Below are positions 27,547-35,919 of a stretch of DNA of 64,000 bases, one piece after another (within the stretch, counting starts at the first letter, position 1; every line of letters begins with the position of its first letter). Under the pieces are notes generated by a model. That model did not search any database. It saw only the letters and a list, made by a program, of their open reading frames with translations, and was not told the origin of the DNA. Source of the DNA: Chitinophagaceae bacterium (lineage in GTDB: Bacteria > Bacteroidota > Bacteroidia > Chitinophagales > Chitinophagaceae); NCBI GenBank assembly GCA_947380905.1, contig CANCSS010000002.1, forward strand, positions 1 through 64,000, read 5' to 3'. Both the position numbers and the translations under genes were made by a program.

Positions 27547-28608
27547 ATGGAAAAAATTTTACTGATAGAAGACAACGAAGCATTAAGAGAAAATACTGCA
27601 GAAATTCTCAGCTTGGCCAATTACAAAGTAAGCACTGCCGAAAATGGTAAAATTGGTGTTGAAATGGCCATGGCAAATCCTCCCGATTTAATTGTGTGCG
27701 ACATCATGATGCCTGTACTAGATGGATATGGGGTATTTCAAATTTTAAGTAAAAACGCCGATCTACAACATATCCCCTTTATTTTTTTAAGTGCCAAAAG
27801 CGAAAGAAATGATTTACGCAAAGGCATGGAAATGGGCGCTGATGATTATATAACTAAACCCTTTTCTGATTCGGAATTGATTAATGCCATTCGTGCACGT
27901 ATTGAAAAAGTGAAAATGCAACAAAACGTGGGTGGCCACGGCATTGAAGCTTGGTACCAAATCATTTCCGAATTAGGCAATAAAGATGAAATGTATAAAG
28001 CATTAGAATCACACGATGTTATCGACTATAAGAAAAAACAAATCATTTATTCCGAAGGACAACATCCTAATAAACTTTATTACATAGAAACTGGGAAAAT
28101 TAAAGTGTACAAAACTAGTGACGGTGGTAAAGAATTAATCACTGGACTCTTATCCCCTGGTGACTTTTTTGGACATATCCCACTCATTGAAAATGCAGTA
28201 TATGAAGAATTTGCAGAAACATTAGAAGAATCCTCTATTAGAGTAATCCCAAGAAAGGAATTTGAACATCTACTTACCCATAACCAAGAAGTCGCATTAA
28301 AAGTAATTAAACTGCTCGCCAATAATATTTCAGAAAAAGAACAGCAATTGGTTGCTTTGGCCTACCATAGTTTAAGAAAAAGAGTCGCTGATGCTTTACT
28401 TACCTTAAAAAAGAAGTATGCAAAAGAAAATGATACTGAAAACTTTTCTATCTCCATCTCTAGAGAAGATTTAGCCAATATTGCCGGAACCGCTACGGAG
28501 AGTTTAATAAGAACCCTAAGCGATTTTAAATCAGAAAAATTAATTGAAATTAAAGAAGGTAAAATTGTAATCCTTGACGAAAAGAAATTAGCTAACTTAT
28601 TTAATTAG
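27547..28608 (+). CDS. Response regulator fused to a Crp/Fnr-type DNA-binding protein
   Basis: 353 residues. The N-terminal receiver (1-120) has acidic residues at E8-D9 (LIEDNE), phospho-acceptor D52 (LIVCDIMMP) and the KPF Lys. A cNMP-binding-like beta roll spans about 150-265 (QIIYSEGQHPNKLYYIETGKIKVYKTSDGGKELITGLLSPGDFFGH). A C-terminal Crp winged helix spans about 275-350 (SISREDLANIAGTATESLIRTLSDFKSEKLI). No N-terminal FNR-type cysteine cluster is seen. It is probably phosphorylated by the adjacent PAS kinase, with the Crp module as DNA-binding output. The neighbouring cbb3 remnant hints that it once controlled oxygen-linked genes (inference). Confidence 0.92.
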   Translation: MEKILLIEDNEALRENTAEILSLANYKVSTAENGKIGVEMAMANPPDLIVCDIMMPVLDGYGVFQILSKNADLQHIPFIFLSAKSERNDLRKGMEMGADDYITKPFSDSELINAIRARIEKVKMQQNVGGHGIEAWYQIISELGNKDEMYKALESHDVIDYKKKQIIYSEGQHPNKLYYIETGKIKVYKTSDGGKELITGLLSPGDFFGHIPLIENAVYEEFAETLEESSIRVIPRKEFEHLLTHNQEVALKVIKLLANNISEKEQQLVALAYHSLRKRVADALLTLKKKYAKENDTENFSISISREDLANIAGTATESLIRTLSDFKSEKLIEIKEGKIVILDEKKLANLFN

Positions 28609-28648
28609 CAAGTTGATTAATCCTCTTCCCTCAGAAAGAAATGACTTG

Positions 28649-29020
28649 TTAAATAAGAGTAGTATCAAATCTTTCATTGACATCGTTTTTCCAAATCATA
28701 AATTGCTTTTCCAAGTAAACCACTTGTTGTTTGTACTTTTTAAAATCAAGTACTAGACTAGCATCGACTATATTATTGATTGATTTGGTTGCTTTTGTCT
28801 TATTTCGCAAAGCCACTATATCACTTTTTAATAATTTGATGGCAGTTTCTCTATTAATGATTTGTAATTGTAAATCTTCGGCCCATTCGATAAAATCATG
28901 CATAACCATATTCTCCAGAAGGCTGCTAAGCTTTCTCTTAATAAAGGCCTGCTCCTCCTGTATAAAGTCCAATGACCTTACTAATGATTCTATTTCTTGC
29001 AACACAATTTCTTTGTTCAT
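28649..29020 (-). CDS. Small helical coiled-coil protein of unknown function
   Basis: I use the ATG at 29020 (123 residues), since the track's start at 29026 is a TTG touching the previous stop. The protein is helical and charged throughout (ILQEIESLVRSLDFIQEEQAFIKRKLSSLLE-like helices, then VVYLEKQFMIWKNDVNERFD) with no signal peptide or membrane segment. It lies six bases downstream of the chimeric CcoI/SafE ORF and is presumably co-transcribed with it. It converges with the regulator gene. No family recognised. Confidence 0.6.
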   Translation of the reverse strand: MNKEIVLQEIESLVRSLDFIQEEQAFIKRKLSSLLENMVMHDFIEWAEDLQLQIINRETAIKLLKSDIVALRNKTKATKSINNIVDASLVLDFKKYKQQVVYLEKQFMIWKNDVNERFDTTLI

Positions 29021-29026
29021 AACCAA

Positions 29027-29398
29027 TTAATTATGGCAATGCACCGCATTGATGCCAATACCTAAATGTGGGCTAATAAAAGGTATACCCAAATTCATCC
29101 CTCTAAGAACTAGCAGTAGTCCCATACTGAAAATAAATAGAGGTAAGATAGATTGTAACCTTTGCCTAAAAACGATACCAAAATACTGTCCTCCTAAAGC
29201 CACCATGATTAATGCTGGAACAGTTCCCATTCCAAAAAATATCATTAACAACCCTCCATGAATTACACTTTGAGTGGCCAATGCCGATGTCAATGCCAAA
29301 TACACCATACTACACCCATTGCAACAAAAAAATTTGTCTTGCAAAAGAATGCTAGAATCACATTCCAGCCCACAGTGATAACATTTTTGTAATGACAT
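29027..29398 (-). pseudogene. Chimeric ORF: CcoI-type metal-binding N-terminus joined to SafE/DsbD_2-type C-terminus
   Basis: The 123-residue reading frame has two unrelated halves. Residues 1-about 30 (KCYHCGLECDSS, FFCCNGC) match the N-terminal metal-binding segment of CcoI/FixI-type copper P-type ATPases. From about residue 31 (MVYLALTSALATQS) it continues as the C-terminal third of a SafE/DsbD_2-type membrane protein, with GGLLMIFFGMGTVPALIMVALGG, LLLVLRGMNLGIPFISPHLG and a His/Cys tail HCHN. Two membrane segments remain. In many Bacteroidota ccoI and this membrane-protein gene flank the cbb3 oxidase genes (ccoNOPGHS), so an in-frame internal deletion would give this product. The ATPase body and the SafE front half are absent. 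It may be a dead remnant, or a small membrane protein still made. Confidence 0.65.
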
Positions 29399-29454
29399 GC
29401 TTACAACAAAAATGATTCAAAGAGGTTACATCATTACTGAGTGGCGTCATTTTA

Positions 29455-29476
29455 AAAACTGATATTCATCAGTTTT
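29455..29476. promoter_or_regulatory. Perfect inverted repeat: Fnr-like operator or terminator
   Basis: AAAACTGAT-attc-ATCAGTTTT has perfect nine-base arms. The core CTGATnnnnATCAG differs from the Fnr consensus TTGATnnnnATCAA only in the outer base of each arm. It lies about 67 bases upstream of the chimeric ORF, next to a receiver-Crp gene. It also overlaps the S41 protease stop codon and has T-rich flanks, so a weak terminator is the alternative. Confidence 0.45.
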
Positions 29477-31046
29477 AGGGAAGCATTTGCTTGAAATTAG
29501 GATCCAATGCATTTTGCACTTCAATAAAGCCTTGTTTGTACCAATGCGTTCTTGCAACCAAGGCACGTATTTGATTTTCAACAAAGCCTTTATTTTTTTC
29601 GAGGGCTTTTAACTTATTTTTCTGCACTGGACTTGCATAGTTGTACAATGCACCCCAATAATTGTAGGACGCTGTCTGCTTCAAAAAAGCAATAGGATTT
29701 TTTTGCGCCTCCATCATTTTGTTATTTTGTACATACCAATGCAATACAAAATCATTCAACAGGCCATCTTCCCACAATACCTTATAATTGGTATCCATTT
29801 GAATGGATACACCATTGACCCATTTATCGGGATAAATGCCCCCTCCTCCATAAACCAAATGTCCTTTAGGAGTTTTAAAAGAAGGGCCTTTAAAACTGGA
29901 GTCCTGCTTCCCCAATGCATCTTCATGCAATCTTGTAATAAAATCATTTTCATATTCCTGCTTGCCTTGCGCGTAAGGCCTTTGTATATTTCTACCTAGA
30001 GGTGTGTAATATTTTGCTGTGGTCAATCGCAAAGCACCTCCATTGGACAATTTAAATTGTTGTTGCACCAATCCTTTTCCAAAAGAACGCCTCCCAACAA
30101 TGGTTGCCCGGTCCCAATCTTGTAATGCACCAGCCAACACCTCACTTGCAGAAGCAGCGGTTTCATCCATTAAAATAGTTAACCCCCCTTGCTCAAACAG
30201 GCCTTCTCTTTTACTAAAATAATCTACGCGTGGTGAATGCACCCCTTGTGTATACACGATTAATTTATTTCCACTTAATAATTCGTCGGCAATACCTACT
30301 GCTTCCGATAACAATCCACCCCCATTGCCTCTTAAATCGATTACTAAAGATTTCATGCCCTTTTTCAACAAAGGCTCCAATGCTTGCATGAATGCCTCAT
30401 ACGTTCGGTCTGCAAATTTATTGATACGGATGTAACCAAGAATACTGTCTATCATATAACTCGCATCTACCGAAGAAACGGAAACATGGTCCCTGGTAAT
30501 GACAAAAGATTTTTTCTCTCCCAAACGATTGACCAACAATTTAACTTTGCTATTGGCTGGCCCTTTTATTTTTTTTCGAATGTCATCGGCATCCCATTTT
30601 TTCCCAGACAATTGTATGCTATCATCTGCATTTAAAAGAATGTCTCCGATTTTTAAACCGGCTTTATCTGCTGGGCCTTCTTTCATTACATACGCTACAA
30701 AAACACTGTCTCTGAATTGTTGAAATTCAATACCGATACCTTTAAAATTAGGTTGCAATTGCTCATTTACCTCATTTAAATCGGCAGGTGGGATGTATAC
30801 AGAATGAGGATCTAGCTGGGCCAAATAATAATTCGCCACTCTTATGCCTGCGCTATCATTGGAAACTGAATCTACATATTTCGAATTAACCAAATCAATC
30901 ATTTCCTGAATGGGTTGTTGGCCATTGTTTGTAAAAGACCCTACATTAAAATTTCCTTTAAAAAAGACGCCAATCAAAATGCCAACAATGACCAAAAAGC
31001 CATAGAACAGAGGTTTGACCCAATTCAGATTATTATTTTCTTGCAT
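29475..31046 (-). CDS. S41 family C-terminal processing peptidase (PDZ-containing)
   Basis: I choose the ATG at 31046 (523 residues) because MQENNNLNWVKPLFYGFLVIVGILIGVFF then gives a normal N-terminal membrane anchor. The track's 31097 start adds 17 unlikely residues. A PDZ domain follows about residue 85 (IGIEFQQFRDSVFVAYVMKEGPADKAGLKIGDILLNADD). The protease domain has IRINKFADRTYEAF, LVIDLRGNGGGLLSEAV, the nucleophile Ser in ETAASASEVLAGAL and the general-base Lys in GRRSFGKGLVQQ. It is a periplasmic protease of the CtpA type. Its targets are not known. Confidence 0.93.
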   Translation of the reverse strand: MQENNNLNWVKPLFYGFLVIVGILIGVFFKGNFNVGSFTNNGQQPIQEMIDLVNSKYVDSVSNDSAGIRVANYYLAQLDPHSVYIPPADLNEVNEQLQPNFKGIGIEFQQFRDSVFVAYVMKEGPADKAGLKIGDILLNADDSIQLSGKKWDADDIRKKIKGPANSKVKLLVNRLGEKKSFVITRDHVSVSSVDASYMIDSILGYIRINKFADRTYEAFMQALEPLLKKGMKSLVIDLRGNGGGLLSEAVGIADELLSGNKLIVYTQGVHSPRVDYFSKREGLFEQGGLTILMDETAASASEVLAGALQDWDRATIVGRRSFGKGLVQQQFKLSNGGALRLTTAKYYTPLGRNIQRPYAQGKQEYENDFITRLHEDALGKQDSSFKGPSFKTPKGHLVYGGGGIYPDKWVNGVSIQMDTNYKVLWEDGLLNDFVLHWYVQNNKMMEAQKNPIAFLKQTASYNYWGALYNYASPVQKNKLKALEKNKGFVENQIRALVARTHWYKQGFIEVQNALDPNFKQMLP

Positions 31047-31111
31047 GCTATATTTTATTCGGGCTAAAATTACACTAAAATGGCTATTTTCACACACAAG
31101 AGTGACAAGCT

Positions 31112-31960
31112 ATGATAAAGAATTACCTCATTGCCGATAGTGGTGCTACCAAATGCCATTGGACCCTGATCCAAAACAACCAAAAAACCACGGTGAATAC
31201 CATTGGTATCAGCCCTTATTTTTTATCTACTGCTGAGATGATTGCGTTACTTGAGAAAGCCTTTACAAAAAAGACGAGTCTAACAAAAATAGAAGCGGTT
31301 TACTTTTATGGTACTGGGTTAAGCAATCCCGACAATGTCTTATCCTTAAAAAAAGCTTTAAAAGCAGTATTTAAAAACGCAAAACTTTCTATCGAGACCG
31401 ACTTAGTGGCCGCGGCTCGTGCCAGTTGTCAAAATGAAAAAGGGGTCGTTTGTATTTTAGGTACGGGTTCTAATACCGGTTTTTACAACGGAAAAAAAAT
31501 TGCAAAAAATAGCCCTGGCTTAGGTTATGTTTTAGGTGACGAAGGCAGTGGCGCTTATTTAGGAAAAAAAGTAATTCAATATTTTTTATACCAAACCTTT
31601 GATGAAGAATTGATGGCAGCCTTTGAAAAAAAATTCCACCTTACCAAAGATGCAATTTTAAATAGTATTTACAAAAGCCCTTTCCCCAATAGAACACTTG
31701 CCTCATTTGCTCCTTTCTTAACAGAGCATCGAGGTCATTATATGATTGAAAATATTATTGAAGATGGATTGAATGATTTCTTTTTTACCCACATCAATAA
31801 AATGAATGAATCCTGGATTCACCCCATCCATTTTGTGGGTGGTGTTGCATTTGCTTTTAAAGACATTATAAAGCAATTGGCCTTAAGCTATGAAATCGAA
31901 TTGGGCAATATTATTAAATCGCCCATGGAAGGGTTGATTGCCTTTCACAAAAAACAATAA
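31112..31960 (+). CDS. BadF/BadG/BcrA/BcrD-type ATPase, N-acetylglucosamine kinase-like
   Basis: 282 residues with an ASKHA fold. The phosphate-1 loop is at the start (LIADSGATKCHWTLI), a second Gly motif is GVVCILGTGSNTGFYNG, and GLGYVLGDEGSGAYLGKKV follows, as in GlcNAc/GlcN kinases of this family. The C-terminal adenosine motif is HFVGGVAFAF. It would phosphorylate an amino sugar in the cytoplasm, probably for recycling or catabolism. It diverges from the S41 gene. Confidence 0.85.
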   Translation: MIKNYLIADSGATKCHWTLIQNNQKTTVNTIGISPYFLSTAEMIALLEKAFTKKTSLTKIEAVYFYGTGLSNPDNVLSLKKALKAVFKNAKLSIETDLVAAARASCQNEKGVVCILGTGSNTGFYNGKKIAKNSPGLGYVLGDEGSGAYLGKKVIQYFLYQTFDEELMAAFEKKFHLTKDAILNSIYKSPFPNRTLASFAPFLTEHRGHYMIENIIEDGLNDFFFTHINKMNESWIHPIHFVGGVAFAFKDIIKQLALSYEIELGNIIKSPMEGLIAFHKKQ

Positions 31961-31982
31961 AAACACTATTCGTTGATTGTGT

Positions 31983-32546
31983 ATGCATGAAATTGAACCT
32001 CATTATCATTGGCGCCATTTGTACATGGCAGAAGAAGATCCAAAATCTATTTTTTTTGGTCGCACTTACAGCGAATTTGAATTTTCTCAAACGGTTTACA
32101 ATTATTACATTCATCCACAATGGGATGAATTTGGAAGCAAGACCCTGTATTTAAAAATTTTATTCGTTGATTATGATTTAAAATTTGCCATCATTGAAAT
32201 GATTGGAGAATGGAACGACGCCATTGAAAATGATATCATGGAATTCAAAAGAGAAGTGCTGGACAAATTGATGGAAGAAGGAATTTATAAATTTATTTTA
32301 ATCGCCGAAAGCGTTTTTAATTTTCACAGTGGCGACAAAGATTATTATGAGGAATTGTATGAACAAACTTCCGAAGAAGAAGGATGGGCGGTTTTAGTTA
32401 ATTTTCACAACGCTGCACAACACGATTTTTTATTACGCAAATTAAATAGGTACATTGAACTCATGGAGATTAGTGCCTGGCGAACCTACAAACCGGAGGA
32501 TTTTTTTCAATTGATTGATACCAAAATCAATCAGCGGCTTACTTAA
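31983..32546 (+). CDS. Conserved Bacteroidota protein of unknown function
   Basis: 187 residues from the ATG at 31983, rather than the TTG at 31977 used by the track. The acidic protein has HEIEPHYHWRHLYMAEEDPKSIFFGRTYSEFEFSQTVYNYYIHPQWDEFGS, YLKILFVDYDLKFAIIEMIGEW and a C-terminal WRTYKPEDFFQLID. It has no signal peptide or TM segment. I recognise it only as a conserved hypothetical in Bacteroidota. It lies 22 bases after the kinase gene, probably in one operon. Confidence 0.6.
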   Translation: MHEIEPHYHWRHLYMAEEDPKSIFFGRTYSEFEFSQTVYNYYIHPQWDEFGSKTLYLKILFVDYDLKFAIIEMIGEWNDAIENDIMEFKREVLDKLMEEGIYKFILIAESVFNFHSGDKDYYEELYEQTSEEEGWAVLVNFHNAAQHDFLLRKLNRYIELMEISAWRTYKPEDFFQLIDTKINQRLT

Positions 32547-32559
32547 TTTTTTGGAGATT

Positions 32560-32871
32560 TTAATAGACCAATTCTTCATAAGCTGCTTGCAACTCACTAT
32601 AAGCATGATTGTCCTTGGCCGCTTTGGCTGCTGCCATCCCTTTTTCATACCAAACAATCGCTGCCTCTTTATCATTTTTTCGCTCTAAACATTTTGCCAA
32701 ATGATAATAAGACCCAATATAATCTGGAGCGTCGGTAAGTAATGCTACAAATAGATCCAGCGCTTTTTGCTCCTCTCCTAACTTAATATATTCTAAGGCC
32801 AAAGCATGTCTTAAAAAGTTATCCTTAGGTTGTTGATTTAAAAATTCAATAATTCTTTCAATTCGTGTCAT
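32560..32871 (-). CDS. Small tetratricopeptide-repeat protein
   Basis: 103 residues made of about two and a half TPRs: FLRHALALEYIKLGEEQKALDLFVALL, then DYIGSYYHLAKCLERKNDKEAAIVWYEKGMAAAKAA. It is cytoplasmic and probably a protein-interaction module. Its divergent promoter region is shared with etfB. Confidence 0.75.
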   Translation of the reverse strand: MTRIERIIEFLNQQPKDNFLRHALALEYIKLGEEQKALDLFVALLTDAPDYIGSYYHLAKCLERKNDKEAAIVWYEKGMAAAKAAKDNHAYSELQAAYEELVY

Positions 32872-32878
32872 CTTGGCT

Positions 32879-32927
32879 TATATTTGCATTAGTTGCATAA
32901 ACAACTAACTATTACAAAACAAAATTA
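32879..32927. promoter_or_regulatory. Divergent -7 boxes between TPR gene and etfB
   Basis: TATATTTG at 32879-32886 faces etfB, and CAAAATTA at 32920-32927 (TAATTTTG on the minus strand) faces the TPR gene. Both match the Bacteroidota -7 consensus TAnnTTTG and leave leaders of about 45 bases. No matching -33 TTTG was found at the right spacing, so the calls are tentative. Confidence 0.35.
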
Positions 32928-32933
32928 GCTATC

Positions 32934-33677
32934 ATGAAGATCTTAGTTTGTATCAGTAAAACCCCCGATACCACTGCTAAAATTGCCTTTATCGAAGGTA
33001 ATACAAAGTTGGATGAAAGCGGCATACAATGGATTATTAACCCTTACGACGAGTGGTATGCACTAGTTCGTGCCATTGAATTAAAAGAAAAAGACCCTGC
33101 TACATTAATACATTTAGTGACCGTTGGCGGCGTGGATACCGAACCCATTATTAGAAAAGCTTTGGCATTGGGCGGAGACGAAGCCATAAGAATTGATAGT
33201 ACCAGCCATGATTCTTTTACCATTGCAAATCAAATTGCAGCCGTTGCCAAAGAAGGCGCTTATGATTTAATATTAACAGGAAAAGAGACGATTGATTACA
33301 ATAGTGCATGCATCGGTTCCATGTTGTCTGCCCTACTAGATCTTCCCTTTATATCATTGGCGGATCATCTTGAGCTAAACGAAAAAGTAGCCACCGTTAA
33401 AAGAGAAATAGAAAGTGGTGAAGAAACCTGCGAGGCCAATCTTCCTCTGATTGTGAGTTGCCAAAAAGGAATGGCCGAACAAAGAATCCCGAATATGCGT
33501 GGTATCATGGCTGCGCGTACCAAACCTTTAAAAGTAGTTGCTCCTGTTGCATCAGCTGCAACTACCAGCATCAGTGCATTCGACTTACCTCCTGCTAAAT
33601 CTGGTGTAAAGCTTATTGATCCAGAGCAGATGGACGAGTTGGTTAAATTATTAAAAGAAGAAGCAAAAGTTATTTAA
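32934..33677 (+). CDS. etfB: Electron transfer flavoprotein beta subunit
   Basis: The 247-residue subunit binds AMP and pairs with EtfA to pass electrons from acyl-CoA dehydrogenases to ETF:quinone oxidoreductase. Visible marks are MKILVCISKTPDTTAKI, the NPYDEWYALVRAIELKE segment, AVAKEGAYDLILTGKETIDYNSACIGSMLSALLDLP and the C-terminal IPNMRGIMAARTKPL. Length is normal for the family. etfA follows after 20 bases. Confidence 0.95.
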   Translation: MKILVCISKTPDTTAKIAFIEGNTKLDESGIQWIINPYDEWYALVRAIELKEKDPATLIHLVTVGGVDTEPIIRKALALGGDEAIRIDSTSHDSFTIANQIAAVAKEGAYDLILTGKETIDYNSACIGSMLSALLDLPFISLADHLELNEKVATVKREIESGEETCEANLPLIVSCQKGMAEQRIPNMRGIMAARTKPLKVVAPVASAATTSISAFDLPPAKSGVKLIDPEQMDELVKLLKEEAKVI

Positions 33678-33697
33678 ACCTCTACAATTTTATTATT

Positions 33698-34660
33698 ATG
33701 GTACTTGTATATATAGATCAAGCCGATCAACAAATTAAAAAAGCATCTTTAGAAGCTTTGTCTTATGGCGCCGCCATTGCAAAACAATTGGGTTGTGCAA
33801 CAGAAGCATTGGTTTTTGGAACGGTCAAAGACAACCTTGCAGATTTAGGAAAAAATGGCGCTCAAAAAGTACATCAATTAAAAAATGAAACTTTAAATTC
33901 CATGGATGTCAAAGTGCATTCCAATTTAGTAGCTGCTGCTGCAAAGCAACTCAACGCGAACATAGTGGTATTTGCACACAACTTAAATGGACGAGCCATC
34001 GCTCCTGCTGTTGCTGTTAAATTAGATGCGGGCATTGTCACTGGTGCTTGTAGTTTACCCAACATGCAAAATGGATTTGAAGTAACTAAGACCGTTTTTT
34101 CTGGGAAAGCTTTTGCCAATATTAAAATTGAAACAGCTATAAAAGTAATTGCCATCAATCAAAATAGTTTTGGCCTAGTAGCATACGATAACGCGGCAAG
34201 CATTGAAGCAATTAATTTGGTCATCCCTCCCGCTTCAATTAAAATTACTAAAGTAGAAAAAATAGAAGGCGATATTCCATTAACAGAAGCCAATTTAGTG
34301 GTAAGTGGGGGCCGTGGTTTAAAAGGACCTGAAAACTGGGGCATACTATTAGATCTGGCCAAAGCTTTGGGTGCAGCTACTGCTTGCAGTAGACCTGTTT
34401 CAGATGCCGATTGGCGCCCACATCACGAACACGTTGGACAAACAGGAATTCAAATTGCACCCAATTTATACATTGCCATTGGTATTTCAGGAGCCATCCA
34501 ACATTTAGCAGGTGTCAATAGAAGCAAAACCATTGTGGTTATTAATAAAGACCCCGAAGCTCCATTTTTTAAAGCAGCCGACTACGGTGTGGTAGGGGAT
34601 GCTTTTGATGTAGTGCCAAGATTAACTGCAGCAATAGAAAAAGCAAAAGCTGCTAATTAA
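33698..34660 (+). CDS. etfA: Electron transfer flavoprotein alpha subunit
   Basis: 320 residues. The C-terminal FAD domain is complete: [36 protein letters not shown], then [29 protein letters not shown] and [23 protein letters not shown]. The N-terminal domain is the usual alpha/beta fold. It forms the heterodimer with EtfB encoded just upstream. Confidence 0.95.
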   Translation: MVLVYIDQADQQIKKASLEALSYGAAIAKQLGCATEALVFGTVKDNLADLGKNGAQKVHQLKNETLNSMDVKVHSNLVAAAAKQLNANIVVFAHNLNGRAIAPAVAVKLDAGIVTGACSLPNMQNGFEVTKTVFSGKAFANIKIETAIKVIAINQNSFGLVAYDNAASIEAINLVIPPASIKITKVEKIEGDIPLTEANLVVSGGRGLKGPENWGILLDLAKALGAATACSRPVSDADWRPHHEHVGQTGIQIAPNLYIAIGISGAIQHLAGVNRSKTIVVINKDPEAPFFKAADYGVVGDAFDVVPRLTAAIEKAKAAN

Positions 34661-34687
34661 ATATTAGTACTAATAATATTTTAATTA

Positions 34688-35473
34688 TTAAAGCGATCTA
34701 ATTTGTCCGCCATCTACTGGCAAGTTAATTCCATTGATAAAATTGGCTTCTACGCTACATAAAAAACAAACTGCTGCTGCCAATTCTTTAGGCTCCCCTA
34801 ATCTTTTGACAGGAATGCTATTTTCAACTCCTTTGGTGATTTCTTCTTTTGATACACCCAATTTTGAAGCTCTATTAGAAAATAAATAGTCTAATCTTTC
34901 TGTATTGGTAAAGCCCGGCAATACATTGTTCACCGTGATTCCCCAAGGCCCTAATTCTCTGGATAAGGTTTTTGCCCAATTGGCCATTGCTGCACGTATG
35001 GTATTAGAAATGCCTAAATCATCAATTGGTTCTTTAATGGATACCGATAGCAGATTGATAATTCTACCAAACTTGGCTTCACGCATGCCAGGCAATAAAA
35101 GCTGAACCAATTGATGCGCATGCAATAAATGTGATTCAAAAGAGGCTTTTAAATCCTCTATACTAGTTTCATGCAATAAACCAGCAGCTGGACCTCCTGT
35201 ATTATTGACCAAAATATGAACCGTTTTTATTTTTTCTACCCATTGAGTGAAGGTCTTTTTCGATGCCGATAAATTGGTTGTATCAATCAACAAATATTGA
35301 TGTGTTTGCGCTAAGGGTGTGGGCAAAGATTTTACCACTGCTTTTAATTTTTCTTCGGTTCTTGCAAACACAATTACGGTAGCACCTGCTGCTGCCAATG
35401 CATGTGCCGAGGCCGCCCCAAGTCCTTGCGAAGCTCCCCCTACCAATGCAACTTTATTTTGTAAACTATACAT
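34688..35473 (-). CDS. SDR-family oxidoreductase lacking the canonical YxxxK
   Basis: I use the ATG at 35473 (261 residues, MYSLQNKVALVGG), which avoids overlap with the cupin gene. The nucleotide-binding GGASQGLGAASA and the NNTGGP (NNAG-like) motif are present. The catalytic region reads IINLLSVSIKEPIDDLGISNTIRAAMANWAKTLSRELGPWGITVNNVLPG. The Tyr and Lys of YxxxK are replaced (around ISNTIRA), as in a divergent branch of FabG-like proteins. Chemistry by the usual Ser-Tyr-Lys mechanism is doubtful. It sits 17 bases after the cupin gene. Confidence 0.8.
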   Translation of the reverse strand: MYSLQNKVALVGGASQGLGAASAHALAAAGATVIVFARTEEKLKAVVKSLPTPLAQTHQYLLIDTTNLSASKKTFTQWVEKIKTVHILVNNTGGPAAGLLHETSIEDLKASFESHLLHAHQLVQLLLPGMREAKFGRIINLLSVSIKEPIDDLGISNTIRAAMANWAKTLSRELGPWGITVNNVLPGFTNTERLDYLFSNRASKLGVSKEEITKGVENSIPVKRLGEPKELAAAVCFLCSVEANFINGINLPVDGGQIRSL

Positions 35474-35489
35474 GTTCAATTTTTTATTT

Positions 35490-35831
35490 TTATTGGGCAC
35501 TCAGTTTTGCATAATCTTCTCTAACAGGATTAAACACATCTATGATGTCACAATCGGTGATACTTTTTCCAGAATGAACTGTATTAGACGGAATAATAAA
35601 TACAGCGCCTGCTGATAACAGATGCGGCGTGCCATTCACCGTTAATTCAAAATCTCCCTGAACTATATGGGTGACTTGTTCATGAAGATGTTGATGCGCT
35701 GGTAAAGTATGTCCTGCTTTTGAATGTACAAAGGACCAAGTCATGGAATTACTATGTATTAATTTAGACTCAAAGCCAGCACATAAAGTAACCGGCTTAA
35801 TTTCAGACAATTGAATTGGTTTCATAGACAT
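35490..35831 (-). CDS. Small cupin-domain protein
   Basis: 113 residues forming one cupin barrel. Motif 1 reads HTLPAHQHLHEQVTHIVQGDFELTVNG, with the His/Glu metal ligands, and motif 2 reads GAVFIIPSNTVHSG with the closing His. It likely binds a divalent metal. Substrate unknown. It is probably co-transcribed with the SDR gene, 17 bases downstream. Confidence 0.82.
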   Translation of the reverse strand: MSMKPIQLSEIKPVTLCAGFESKLIHSNSMTWSFVHSKAGHTLPAHQHLHEQVTHIVQGDFELTVNGTPHLLSAGAVFIIPSNTVHSGKSITDCDIIDVFNPVREDYAKLSAQ

Positions 35832-35895
35832 TATTTAATATGCACAATTTACTGCTTCTATTAAAAATAGGCCTTAAAAGATTTGTTTTTTTAAT

Positions 35896-35903
35896 TAACT
35901 TTG
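35896..35903 (+). promoter_or_regulatory. -7 box before the BFN-domain gene
   Basis: TAACTTTG fits TAnnTTTG and lies 16 bases before the ATG, giving a very short leader. No convincing -33 element was seen. Confidence 0.4.
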
Positions 35904-35919
35904 AAACACCAATTAGTAT

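Noticed and set aside
34663-34674. Palindrome ATTAGTACTAAT between the etfA and SDR stops
   Set aside because: It could belong to a bidirectional terminator, but the stem is short, AT-rich and lacks a clear T-run, so I did not list it.
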